The position numbers were made by a program, and so were the translations under genes. Positions 17,505 to 28,300 of a stretch of 64,000 nucleotides of DNA are shown piece by piece. Under the pieces are notes generated by a model, which searched no databases, was not told the DNA's origin, and saw only the letters and a list, made by a program, of their open reading frames with translations. Origin of the DNA: JAQVCM01 sp040403095 (GTDB lineage: Bacteria; Bacteroidota; Bacteroidia; Flavobacteriales_D; Crocinitomicaceae); contig JBBALI010000002.1 of the NCBI GenBank assembly GCA_040403095.1, positions 1 to 64,000 on the forward strand, in the 5' to 3' direction. Numbering within the stretch: the first letter of the stretch is position 1; the number at the start of each line of letters is the position of its first letter.

Positions 17505-19295
17505 ATGAAAAGAACATTACTCATTTTGGGGAACGTTATTTTGGGTGCAGGTTTTTCCTTTGCTCAAGAAACACCAGTTTCTCAAACGCCACAAAATAAA
17601 AATGTGGTTTTAGAAGAATTGACAGGGATCAATTGCCAATATTGTCCTGATGGTCATAAAAGAGCAAAACAAATTGCTGATGCTAACCCAGGAAGAGTTG
17701 TGTTGGTAAATGTACATGCTGGTGGTTATGCAACTCCAGGAGCCGGTCAACCGGATTTAAGAACAACTGACGGTACAGCTTTAGATGTATTCATGGCTCC
17801 GACAGGTTACCCAGCGGGTTCAGTTCAAAGAACGGCTTTTGGAACTGAAACGGTTTTGGCTACTGGTCGTGGTAACTGGTCAAGTCAAGTTACTACAGGT
17901 TTGGCACAAGCTTCTCCAGTGAATATCGCAATGAATGCAACAATTGATGCAGCAACAAGACAATTGACTTTGACAGTTGAGATGTTTTATACAACTCCTC
18001 TTGCAGCGGGAACAAATCATTATTTGAATATTGGTTATGTTCAAAATAATTTTGAAGGACCACAAACTGCAGGTCAAACTTGGAATCCAGATGCAGTTTT
18101 ACCAAATGGTAATTACTTACACCAACACATGTTCCGTGGTTTCTTAAACACAGGTGGAACTTGGGGTGAAGCAATTGACGCTTCTCAAACAGGTGTAATT
18201 ACAAGAACTGTAACTTATACTTTACCAGCTACTATCAATGCAGTTGATTTAAATTTGGGTGAATTAGAATTCTTTGCTTTCTTGCATGAAGGACACAATA
18301 CTTACACAAATAGTAAAATTATTACGGCAGCGGAAGTAACACCTACTTTTACTAATGTACCAGGCTCTACTGTTTCTGCTCAAAGTATTATAAATGAAAT
18401 GAATATTTGTGTAGGAGAACAAGTTACTCCAGTAATTAAAGTTAAAAACACAGGTAATACGGTAACGTCTATTTCATTCTCAACTTCAATCAATGGTGGA
18501 ACACCTGTAACTTATGATTGGACAGGAAGTATTCCTTTCTATGGAACACAAGATATTACTTTACCTGCAATGTCATTTACACCTCAGACCTCAAATAGTG
18601 TTGTAGCAACTGTTACAAGCGTAAACGGTGGTACTGGTTCAATCGGTTCAATTGCTTCTTCAACTAAAGCAATTCAAGTTGGTAAGATTTCTCCAACAAA
18701 TGATGTAATTGTTAAAGTTACTTGTGACCAATATGGTTCAGAAACAACTTGGCAAATTAAAAATGCTACTGGAACTGTAGTTGCTTCTGGTGGTCCGTAT
18801 ACTGATGCAGCTGCTGCAGGTACTTTTCCTCAACCAGATGTAAACGTAACTCTTCCTAATGGATGTTATGACTTAGTTGTTAATGACGCATACGGAGACG
18901 GTTTTGACAGTGGATATGGAAATGGTAAAGTTGAGGTAATTTCTACAGCAACTGTTGTTGGAGATGTATCGAACTTCCCTTCTGGAAGCTCTTTGATGGA
19001 TGCTTTCCAAACAAATGCAGTTGCTGGATTAGATGAAGTTCAAAACGCAATCGCAATGAATGTTTATCCAAACCCTGCTTCTGATGAAGTAAACGTTGAG
19101 TTTACTGGTAATAACGGTGATTACTCTGTTTCTTTATTAGACTTACAAGGACGTGTAATTTACTCAACTGTATCTAACAATGTTGTTGGTAACCAAACTA
19201 TCACAGTTCCTGTTTCAGCAGTTGCTAGTGGAAGCTACATCGTTAAAGTAACTGGAAACGGAGTTTCTAAAGTTCAAAATGTTGTAATCAAATAA
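17505..19295 (+). CDS. Omp28-related surface protein with T9SS type A sorting domain
   Basis: A 596-residue exported protein. Signal peptide about 1-20 (GNVILGAGFSFAQ). Residues about 30-280 match the Omp28 family, a thioredoxin-like fold: NVVLEELTGINCQYCPDGH carries a CxxC (Cys-Gln-Tyr-Cys), followed by VVLVNVHAGGYATPG and a GYPAGSVQRT segment. The middle (280-500) is Ig-like and contains DAYGDGFDSGYGNGKV, a calcium-type loop common in Bacteroidota surface proteins. The C-terminus (NVYPNPASDEVNVEF to KVQNVVIK) is a type A Por tail. The CxxC suggests redox activity, but this is unproven for Omp28 proteins. Its synonymous codons look strongly biased, which suits high expression. Confidence 0.87.
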   Translation: MKRTLLILGNVILGAGFSFAQETPVSQTPQNKNVVLEELTGINCQYCPDGHKRAKQIADANPGRVVLVNVHAGGYATPGAGQPDLRTTDGTALDVFMAPTGYPAGSVQRTAFGTETVLATGRGNWSSQVTTGLAQASPVNIAMNATIDAATRQLTLTVEMFYTTPLAAGTNHYLNIGYVQNNFEGPQTAGQTWNPDAVLPNGNYLHQHMFRGFLNTGGTWGEAIDASQTGVITRTVTYTLPATINAVDLNLGELEFFAFLHEGHNTYTNSKIITAAEVTPTFTNVPGSTVSAQSIINEMNICVGEQVTPVIKVKNTGNTVTSISFSTSINGGTPVTYDWTGSIPFYGTQDITLPAMSFTPQTSNSVVATVTSVNGGTGSIGSIASSTKAIQVGKISPTNDVIVKVTCDQYGSETTWQIKNATGTVVASGGPYTDAAAAGTFPQPDVNVTLPNGCYDLVVNDAYGDGFDSGYGNGKVEVISTATVVGDVSNFPSGSSLMDAFQTNAVAGLDEVQNAIAMNVYPNPASDEVNVEFTGNNGDYSVSLLDLQGRVIYSTVSNNVVGNQTITVPVSAVASGSYIVKVTGNGVSKVQNVVIK

Positions 19296-19337
19296 GAATT
19301 TGATACGCGGGCAAATTAATTTTTGCTTATACTTCTT

Positions 19338-19372
19338 AAGAGGCTATTTTCATTGAAAATAGCCTCTTTTTT
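19338..19372 (+). terminator. Intrinsic terminator after the Omp28-like gene
   Basis: AAGAGGCTATTTTC pairs perfectly with GAAAATAGCCTCTT around a 3-nt loop and ends in a T-run to 19372. Confidence 0.92.
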
Positions 19373-19374
19373 GT

Positions 19375-19382
19375 TATATTTG
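19375..19382 (+). promoter_or_regulatory. -7 promoter box for the malic enzyme gene
   Basis: TATATTTG, an exact TAnnTTTG match, right behind the preceding terminator and 26 nt before the ATG at 19409. Confidence 0.6.
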
Positions 19383-19408
19383 TCCCCTTATTAATTTACT
19401 TCATCACC

Positions 19409-21673
19409 ATGGCGAAAGTTCGCAAACAAGACGCATTAGATTACCATTCTTCAGGAAAACCTGGGAAAATTGAAGTGGTACCAACAAAGCCATACTCTAC
19501 TCCAAGAGATTTATCATTGGCATATTCTCCTGGCGTAGCTGAACCATGTTTGAAAATCGCAGAAAATAAAGACGATGTTTACAAATATACCGCCAAAGGC
19601 AATTTAGTAGCTGTTATTTCTAACGGCACAGCAGTGCTTGGTCTAGGTGACATTGGTCCTCTGGCTTCAAAACCTGTAATGGAAGGCAAAGGAGTACTTT
19701 TTAAAATATTTGCAGACATTGATGTTTTTGACATCGAAATTGATGCGAGTGATCCAGAACTTTTCATCCAAACTGTAAAAGCGATTTCTCCAACTTTTGG
19801 TGGAATTAATTTAGAAGACATCAAAGCACCAGAAGCTTTTGAAATCGAAAGAAGATTGAAAGAAGAATTGGACATTCCTGTAATGCATGATGATCAGCAT
19901 GGAACAGCAATTATTTCATCCGCTGCTTTATTAAATGCATTGGAATTGGCCAACAAAGACATTAAAGATGTAAAAATTGTAATTTCTGGTGCAGGGGCTG
20001 CTGCAATGTCTTGCGCTAAATTATATACAACTCTTGGTGCAAAATATGAAAACATTTTCATGTTCGACAGCAAAGGATTATTGTCTAAAAAACGAACAGA
20101 ATTAGAGGCCGAGAAATTACTTTTTGGTTCACATGACGAAGAAGTTTCCTTGGTTGAAGCTTTTGTTGGTGCGGATGTATTCCTTGGATTATCAAAAGGA
20201 AATATCGTTTCGAAAGACATGATTGCGAGTATGGCTAACGATCCAATTGTTTTTGCCTTGGCGAATCCAGATCCTGAAATCACATACAAAGACGCGATGT
20301 CGGTTCGTGAAGACATTATAATGGCAACTGGACGTTCAGATCATCCTAATCAAGTGAACAATGTTCTTGGATTCCCATTTATTTTCCGTGGTGCATTGGA
20401 TGTTAGAGCAACTACGATCAATGAAGAAATGAAATTGGCTGCCGTAAAAGCAATCGCTTCATTGGCAAAAGAAACCATTCCGGAAGAAGTAATTGAAGCG
20501 TATGGCGATAAAAACATTTCTTTTGGGCGAGAGCAAATTATTCCAAAACCATTGGATACGCGTTTGATTTATTATGTTGCACCCGCAGTAGCCAAAGCAG
20601 CGATGGATTCAGGAGTTGCTAAAAATCCAATTATGGATTGGGACGCATACGAAATGGAGCTAAAAAGCAGATTAGGATTGGACAATAAACTGATTCGAAA
20701 TTTGACCATCAAAGCGCAAAGCAATCCTAAAAGAGTTGTTTTTGCAGAGGCAGACAATTATAAAATTTTAAAAGCGGCACAATTTGCCAGCGAAGAAGGC
20801 ATTGCTTACCCAATTTTATTGGGAAAAAGAGCGAAAATCGAAAATTTAATCAATGAATATGCGTTAGAATTTTCGGAATTTGAAATTGTTGATCCAAAAT
20901 CTGAAGAAGAGGAAGAAAGAAGAATTCGTTTTGGAAATGCCTTTTTTGAAAACAGGAAACGCAAAGGATTTACAGAGTTTGAGTCTATTCAAATCATGCG
21001 TGAAAGAAATCACTTTGGCGCCATGATGGTAGAAACCGGCGAAGCAGATGCTATGATTTCTGGATTGACAAGAAATTACAGAGATGTTGTTCGTCCTGCA
21101 ATTCAAACTGTGGGTACACAAAAAGATGTCAATGTCATTTCCGGACTTTACATTTTAATGACTAAAAGAGGGCCTTTATTTTTGGCAGATACCACCATTA
21201 ATATGGATCCAACAGCTGAAGAAATCGCAGAAATTACGAGCAATGTTGCCAAAACGATTCGCAAGTTTAAAGTGACACCAAAAATTGCTTTATTGAGTTA
21301 CTCTAATTTTGGTTCTTCTCCAGGAAAAGACGCTGATAAAATGGCTCAGGCTGTTGAAATATTGCATGAAAAATATCCATCAATTTGTGTTGATGGTGAA
21401 CTTCAAGCCAATTTCGCATTGAACAGTGATTTAATGAATGAAAAATTTGGTTTCTCTACTTTAGCGAATAAACAAGTAAATACATTGATTTTCCCCAATC
21501 TTTCTTCTGGAAATATTGCATACAAATTATTGCAAGAATTGACTGAAGCTGAAACGATTGGGCCAGTTTTGGTTGGATTGAAAAAATCCATTCATGTGGT
21601 TCAAATGGGCGCATCAGTGAGAGAAATTATCAATATGGTGAAGGTTGCTGTAGTTGATGCTCAAAACAAATAG
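19409..21673 (+). CDS. maeB: NADP-dependent malic enzyme with phosphotransacetylase-like domain
   Basis: A 754-residue two-domain malic enzyme that decarboxylates malate to pyruvate and yields NADPH. Residues 1-430: YSTPRDLSLAYSPGVAEPC, the catalytic PVMEGKGVLFK region, GINLEDIKAPEAFEIE, PVMHDDQHGTAI and the NAD(P) site VISGAGAAAMSCAKL. Residues about 430-754 form a phosphotransacetylase-like domain (VVFAEADNYKILKAA, GEADAMISGLTRNY, VDGELQANFAL, NLSSGNIAYKLLQ), which in MaeB senses acetyl-CoA without making acetyl phosphate. Length fits MaeB (about 760). No strong terminator separates it from ruvA, 65 nt on. Confidence 0.95.
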   Translation: MAKVRKQDALDYHSSGKPGKIEVVPTKPYSTPRDLSLAYSPGVAEPCLKIAENKDDVYKYTAKGNLVAVISNGTAVLGLGDIGPLASKPVMEGKGVLFKIFADIDVFDIEIDASDPELFIQTVKAISPTFGGINLEDIKAPEAFEIERRLKEELDIPVMHDDQHGTAIISSAALLNALELANKDIKDVKIVISGAGAAAMSCAKLYTTLGAKYENIFMFDSKGLLSKKRTELEAEKLLFGSHDEEVSLVEAFVGADVFLGLSKGNIVSKDMIASMANDPIVFALANPDPEITYKDAMSVREDIIMATGRSDHPNQVNNVLGFPFIFRGALDVRATTINEEMKLAAVKAIASLAKETIPEEVIEAYGDKNISFGREQIIPKPLDTRLIYYVAPAVAKAAMDSGVAKNPIMDWDAYEMELKSRLGLDNKLIRNLTIKAQSNPKRVVFAEADNYKILKAAQFASEEGIAYPILLGKRAKIENLINEYALEFSEFEIVDPKSEEEEERRIRFGNAFFENRKRKGFTEFESIQIMRERNHFGAMMVETGEADAMISGLTRNYRDVVRPAIQTVGTQKDVNVISGLYILMTKRGPLFLADTTINMDPTAEEIAEITSNVAKTIRKFKVTPKIALLSYSNFGSSPGKDADKMAQAVEILHEKYPSICVDGELQANFALNSDLMNEKFGFSTLANKQVNTLIFPNLSSGNIAYKLLQELTEAETIGPVLVGLKKSIHVVQMGASVREIINMVKVAVVDAQNK

Positions 21674-21738
21674 TTATTTTTGATGCCTCACACGTCTTTT
21701 TAGCTGTGTGAACGTCATCTAATCAATACACTGAAAAA

Positions 21739-22314
21739 ATGATTACGCACCTAAATGGTAAATTAATAGAGAAAAACCCAACCAATCTCATCATTGAATG
21801 TGGAGGAATTGGTTATGAAGTAAAAATTTCTTTAAACACGTTTTCTGCGCTTTCTTCTGACGAATCGATTTTAATTTATACACAGTTTATTGTGCGTGAG
21901 GATGCTCAATTACTTTATGGTTTTGCAATCAAAGAGGAAAGAGAAATGTTTAACCATTTGATTTCAGTTTCTGGCATAGGCCCAAATACAGCAATGATCA
22001 TGCTTTCATCATTGTCAACTGAAGATATTGCGCAGGCAATTCAAACAGACGATGTTAGAACAATTCAAAGTATCAAAGGAATAGGTGTCAAAACAGCCCA
22101 GCGTGTGATCATCGATCTGAAAGATAAAATGTTAAAATTCAATTTTACAGCAGGAAATATTTTCTCTGGAAACAATACTAATCGATTTGATGCGTTAACC
22201 GCTTTGGTTTCCTTAGGTTTCGATAAAAAAGCCGCAGACAAAGCTTTAGATAAAGTGAGCACTGGTGATGAAACCGTTGAAAAACTAATCAAAGACGCAC
22301 TCAAAATTTTATAA
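21739..22314 (+). CDS. ruvA: Holliday junction branch-migration protein RuvA
   Basis: A 191-residue RuvA, which binds four-way junctions and loads the RuvB motor. N-terminal OB domain (MITHLNGKLIEKNPTNLIIECGG), central helix-hairpin-helix pair (LISVSGIGPNTAMIML, IQSIKGIGVKTAQRVIIDLKDK) and the small C-terminal domain III (ALVSLGFDKKAADKAL) are all present. The following sprA starts 3 nt after its stop; ruvA-sprA adjacency is common in Flavobacteriia. Confidence 0.96.
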   Translation: MITHLNGKLIEKNPTNLIIECGGIGYEVKISLNTFSALSSDESILIYTQFIVREDAQLLYGFAIKEEREMFNHLISVSGIGPNTAMIMLSSLSTEDIAQAIQTDDVRTIQSIKGIGVKTAQRVIIDLKDKMLKFNFTAGNIFSGNNTNRFDALTALVSLGFDKKAADKALDKVSTGDETVEKLIKDALKIL

Positions 22315-22317
22315 GTT

Positions 22318-25300
22318 TTGAAAAAAGATATTTTTATTATTAAGTTGTTGAACCTTAAGACATTATTTCTTGTCTTATCGTGTGTATTTACTTTCATTGT
22401 TTCTGGGCAAAATAATCCACCAGACACTTTGCCGTTTCCCATTACCAATAATATTGACCCTACTCAAACAACTACCCAAAGTTTTGATTTAGGTGATCCA
22501 TCTTCTGTGACACCCACAGTTGTGTATGACCCAAAAACAGGAACATACGTTTTCAAAGAAACAATAGGAAAATCGGATTTAAATTACAGAAATCCTTCCA
22601 TGATGACCTTGGAAGAGTATTTGGAATATGAACGTCGCAAAGCGATGCAAGAAAACTGGAAAGAGAAAATCGACGCTGAAACGCAAGCAAAACGTGGTTT
22701 TCAACCTTCAATAAAAATTCCTGGAAAAGCATTTACGAATATTTTTGGTTCAAACGAAATTAGTATCAGGCCTCAAGGTTCAATTGAACTTTCTTTTGGG
22801 GTCAATTCGTCAAGATATGACAATCCAATTTTACCCGTCAAACAAAGAAGAATTACACGATTTGATTTCCAGCAACAAATTCAACTAAATTTAGTAGGTC
22901 AAATTGGGACTAAAATAAAATTGAATGCGAGTTACAACACCCAAGCAGCTTTTGATTTCGACAATATAACCAAGCTTGGATATACAGGTGATGAAGATCA
23001 AATCATGCAAAAATTGGAAGTTGGTAACGTTACACTTCCTTTGAAAACATCTTTGATTCAAGGTTCTCAAGTGCTTTTTGGAGTTTATTCTCAAATGAAA
23101 TTTGGAAGATTTACTGTGGATGGAATTATGGCTTCGTCCAAAAGCAAGAGACAAGAAATCAACATCACAGGAAAAGCACAAATTCAACCTTTTGAAATTT
23201 CAGCAGACAATTACGAGGCAAATAGGCACTATTTCATCAACTTAAATTTCCGTGATGAATACGATGAAGCCATGTCCACTTTGCCAATTCCAAAATCTGA
23301 GATTAACATCACAAGAATGGAAGTTTGGTTGACAAATCGTGTCAACAATACCGAAAACACAAGAAATATTGTTGCTTTTACCGATTTAGGTGAATCAAAA
23401 TCACAAAATGTGGAAGGTACTCCAGGATCTTTGACAAATGCTAAATTTCCTGACAACGAAGCAAATGGATTGTATGAATGGGCTGCTGCTCAATCGGGAA
23501 TTAGAGGTTTCTCCAATGCCGTGTCCACTTTATCAGCTCAAGGTGTCGCACCTGGCCCTTTTGTGCAAGCAAAACACTATGAAAAAGTTGAAAACGCCAG
23601 AAAATTAACAGATCAAGAATATTCTTACAACGCTTTATTGGGTTTCATTTCATTGAATTTACCTTTGAATAACGATGAGGTACTAGCCGTTGCGTACGAA
23701 TATACTTACAGAGGAGAAACTTATCAAGTAGGTGAATTTTCTGTAGATGGTGTTTCTGGTCAAGATGCGTTGATTTTGAAATTATTGAAACCAACATTGA
23801 CAAATCCGAAAAACAGAATTTGGGATTTGATGATGAAAAATGTCTATTCAATTGGTGCTTATCAATTAGATAAAACAGGTTTCCGTTTGGATGTTTTGTA
23901 CAACAATCCTGAAAACAGTTTACTTGTGCCATTCTTTCCTGCAGAAGGAATCAAAGACAAACAATTGGTGACAGTCCTAGAAATGGACAGAATCAACATG
24001 AATGAACAACCTTTTTCTGATGGATTGTTCGATTTTGCTCCTATGACTTTCACTGGAAACCGATCAGAACGAGGAGGAACAGTGAATCCAAGAAATGGAC
24101 GCGTTTATTTCTCTACTGTTGAACCATTTGGTCAGTTATTAAGACAAAAATTATTAGACGCAAATATTCCTGAAGCGATTGTAAATAATACAGCCTATAC
24201 GGAATTATATGACTCTACTAAAACAGCAGCACAACAAATTCCTTTGAAAAACAGATTTGTTTTGAAAGGGCAATATCAATCTTCGGTAACTTCTGATATT
24301 CCTTTGAATTCATTGAATGTGCCTCAAGGGGCCGTTTCCATCACTGCCGGAGGAATCAAATTAGTGGAGGGACAAGATTTTACTGTTGATTATAATTTGG
24401 GACGTGTTAAAATCTTAAATTCAGGAATCTTAGAATCAAACACACCTTTAAAAATCTCGATTGAAAGTAATTCTGTTTTTGGATTTCAAGCTAAATCCTT
24501 GATAGGAACACACATGAATTACCGTTTTTCTGAAGATTTCAATGTCGGAGGTACTTGGATGAGAATGATGGAACGTCCTGTTACTCAAAAAGTAGATATC
24601 GGAAGTGAACCTTTTAAAAACAATGTATTGGGTTTAGACGTTGCTTTTAGAAAAGACTTGCCGTTTTTGACAAAATTGGTTGATTTATTGCCGATAATTT
24701 CTACCAAAGCAAAATCAAGCATTTCATTTACTGGTGAAGTTGCACATTTAATTCCAGGCGTTCCAAAAGCAATCACCAAAGATGGAATGTCCTACATTGA
24801 TGATTTTGAAGGCAGCCAAACTACGATTGATTTGAAAAGTGTCAGCGCTTGGAAAATGGCATCAATTCCTCAAGGTCAGCCATCTTTGTTTCCTGAAGCT
24901 AGTTCCAAAAATTTATCAGCAGGTTACAGAAGAGCAAAAGTCGCTTGGTATCAAATTGATCAGTTATTTTATTCGGACAACGCATTGAGACCAAAACACA
25001 TCAATGACGATCCATCTATGTTGTCAGACAGTAGAATGCGTTTGGTGAAACAGACTGATATTTTTACCAATTCACAATTGGCATATGGTACTGTTCCGAT
25101 TGTCCAGTTTTTGGATTTGGGCTATTATCCAACTGAGCGTGGAATGTATAATTACGATACAACCGCCACAACCATTGATGCAAATGGAAATTTCACCAAT
25201 CCTGAGAATCGCTGGGGAGGAATCATGCGCGCTTTAACAACCAATGATTTTGAGCAAACAAATATTGAGTTTATCCAATTTTGGATTCTAGACCCTTTCA

Positions 25301-28300
25301 ATCAAGATGCTGAAAGTGTAAATCCAAATGCCCAACACAATGGAGGAGATTTGTATTTTAATCTTGGAAATGTTTCGGAAGATGTGTTGCCAGATTCACG
25401 TAAAAGTTTTGAAAACGGATTGCCTCCAACAGCTGGTGATACTGCCAATCTTGATTCGACACCTTGGGCAAATGTCTCAACGCAACAAGTTGTAGTCAAT
25501 GCTTTTAATACCGATCCAGAATCAAGAGCAAATCAAGATGTTGGTTTAGATGGAAGAGGCGATGCATCAGAAAAGTTAGCTTATACTAATTATGTTAATT
25601 GGGTTCAAGCAAATCCAAATTTAACAGCTGCTGCGAAAGCAAAAATGATTGCTGATCCATCAAGTGATAATTATAGATTTTACCGCGATGATACTTATGA
25701 CAATCAAAAAGCAAATATTTTAGAGCGCTACAAAAGATATAATTCTACAGAAGGAAATTCTTATACGACAGAAATGTCTGATACTGCGAATACAGATGGT
25801 TATCCAACACAAGCAACCAATCTTCCTGATTTAGAAGACTTGAACCAAGACAATAACATTTCTGAAACAGAAAGTTATTTCCAATACAAAGTAAGTCTTC
25901 GCCCTGGAGATACCATCGTTGGACAAAATTTCGTTACCAGTGTTCAAACTTTTATTCCAATTGGAAGTACCAAAAGAGAAAGATGGATTCAGTATAAAAT
26001 TCCTGTTAGTGAACCTGAAAAAGTGATCAATGGAATTACGGATTTCCGTTCGATTCGTTTCATGCGCATGTTCTTGAAAGAATTTGATGAGGAGGTAGTA
26101 ATTCGATTTGCAAAATTGGAATTTATCCGCGGTGAATGGAGAAGATTTAGACAAGATTTGGTTACTCCTGGTGAAGGAATTGTGACTGATCCAAATTTGA
26201 CAACTTTTAATATCGCGGCAGTAAATTTTGAGGAAAACGCGGAACGAAATCCAATTAACTACAAACTTCCTCCTTCGATAATTCGTGAGGTAGATCCTTC
26301 TCAAGTGCAACAACGTCAGTTGAATGAGCAATCTTTGACATTGGAAGTTTGTAACCTAAAAGATGGTGATGCCAGAGCAGCATACAGAAATGTTCAGTTT
26401 GACGTAAGAACATACAAGAAATTGAAAATGTTCGTACATGCGGAGGAAATTACCACTACAAAACCTTTGAATAATGAAGATTTGACTTTGTTTATTCGTT
26501 TGGGAACTGATTTTACAGAAAATTATTATGAATACGAAATGCCTTTGACAGAGAGTATTTGGTATGATAACAACGATTTGTCCATTTGGCCAGAAGCCAA
26601 TAACGTTGAAATTATTTTTGACGATTTGTTGGATGCAAAGAAAAAGCGAAATGCAATCACAGGAACATCCAATTCGACGTTGACAAACAATGTTGAATGG
26701 GTAATGATTGACCCGAGAAATCCGAAGCGATTGATCAAAGTGAAAGGTAGTCCAAACTTGCAAGGAATTCGTTCTATCATGATCGGAATTCGCAATCCAA
26801 GTAAACAGGCGGACAATCCTTGGACTGATGATGGTGAGGCGAAATGCGCCATGATTTGGGTGAATGAGTTACGTTTGACTGACTTCCAAAATGAAGGTGG
26901 GTCTGCAGCAGTTGCTAGAATGCAAATCCAAGCGGCAGACTTTGCTACTGTTTCAATGTCTGGAAATTACAGCGGTGTAAACTGGGGTTCTATCGAAAGT
27001 CGTGTGCAAGAGAGACAAAGAAACCAACAACTTGGATTTGATTTCAATACCAATGTGCAATTGGGACAATTTCTTGGAAAACGAGTGAAATTGGCTTTGC
27101 CTTTCTTCTATGGATATTCAGTTGGAATAATCAATCCTGAATATGACCCTTACAATCCGGACATTCGATTGGCAGACTATGATCCTGCAACAAGAAAAGA
27201 ACGTGCGCGATCAGGTCAAGATTATACGGAGCGAAAATCTTACAATTTCACCAATGTGCGAAAAGAATTGGGTGCTAACGCAAAACCACATGTGTGGAAT
27301 ATTTCAAATTTTGCGTTGAGTTATGCATACAGCGAAAATTTACACCGTGATTTCAATTTAGAATACGATAGAACGAAGATTTGGCGTGGTGGAATAACCT
27401 ATAATTATTCTTTTACAGCGAAACCAGTAGAGCCTTTCAAGAAGATCAAGTTTATGCAAAAATCGAAATGGTGGTCTATTATTCGAGATGCAAATTTCTT
27501 TTTAACGCCGAAAAACATTGGAATGAATAACGATTTGATTCGAAGCTACAATGAGCGTCAAGTCAAAAACAATATTACACCAGGTTACGAATTTGCACCA
27601 GTTTTTGTGAAATCATTTACTTGGAATCGTTCCTATAATTTGGGTTATGACATAACTAAAAATTTGAAATTTAATTTCAATGCCAATAATCGTTCGTTAT
27701 TTGATGAAAATCAAGGAAGAATTGATAAAAAATTGGATCCAGACAATTACCGCGAATTCAAAGATACTATCCGTGCTCAAATGAAAACGTTGGGTCAAAG
27801 CATCGATTATACGCATGATTACGGTTTACAGTACAATATTCCATTCGACAAAATACCTGCATTGGATTGGGTAACAGGAAATGCAAAATACAGTGGTACT
27901 TTCAACTGGCAACGTGCACCACTTGGTCAAAGTGAATATGGTAATATCATTCAAAATAGCCGTGTTTTCAATTCTACTGCCCAGATGAATTTCACAACTT
28001 TGTATAGTAAATCGAAGTTCTTGCAAAAGATTATTTCAGATGGAAAACCGCAAAGAGCGAAGGTCAACGGAATGAAAAATCCAGATGATGGTCCAGCTAA
28101 AACAGATCCAAAACCTGGGGTTGATAACAAAGAAGTTCTAGAAGAATTGGTACCTGACAAACCAGAGGAAGAAATGACTCCAAAAGAACTTCGCAAGTGG
28201 GAGCGTAAAAAACGTCAATTTGAACGTAAAAAACGTCGTTTGAAACGTCAAAAAGAAAGAGCAGAAAAACACAAGGACAAAGTCAATCCAGTTTCTGGTT

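Noticed and set aside
21681..21720. Hairpin TCACAC/GTGTGA after the malic enzyme as a terminator
   Set aside because: No U-tract follows; read-through into ruvA-sprA is quite possible.
25831..26331. 166-codon antisense frame within sprA
   Set aside because: Opposite-strand shadow of sprA, without recognisable features.
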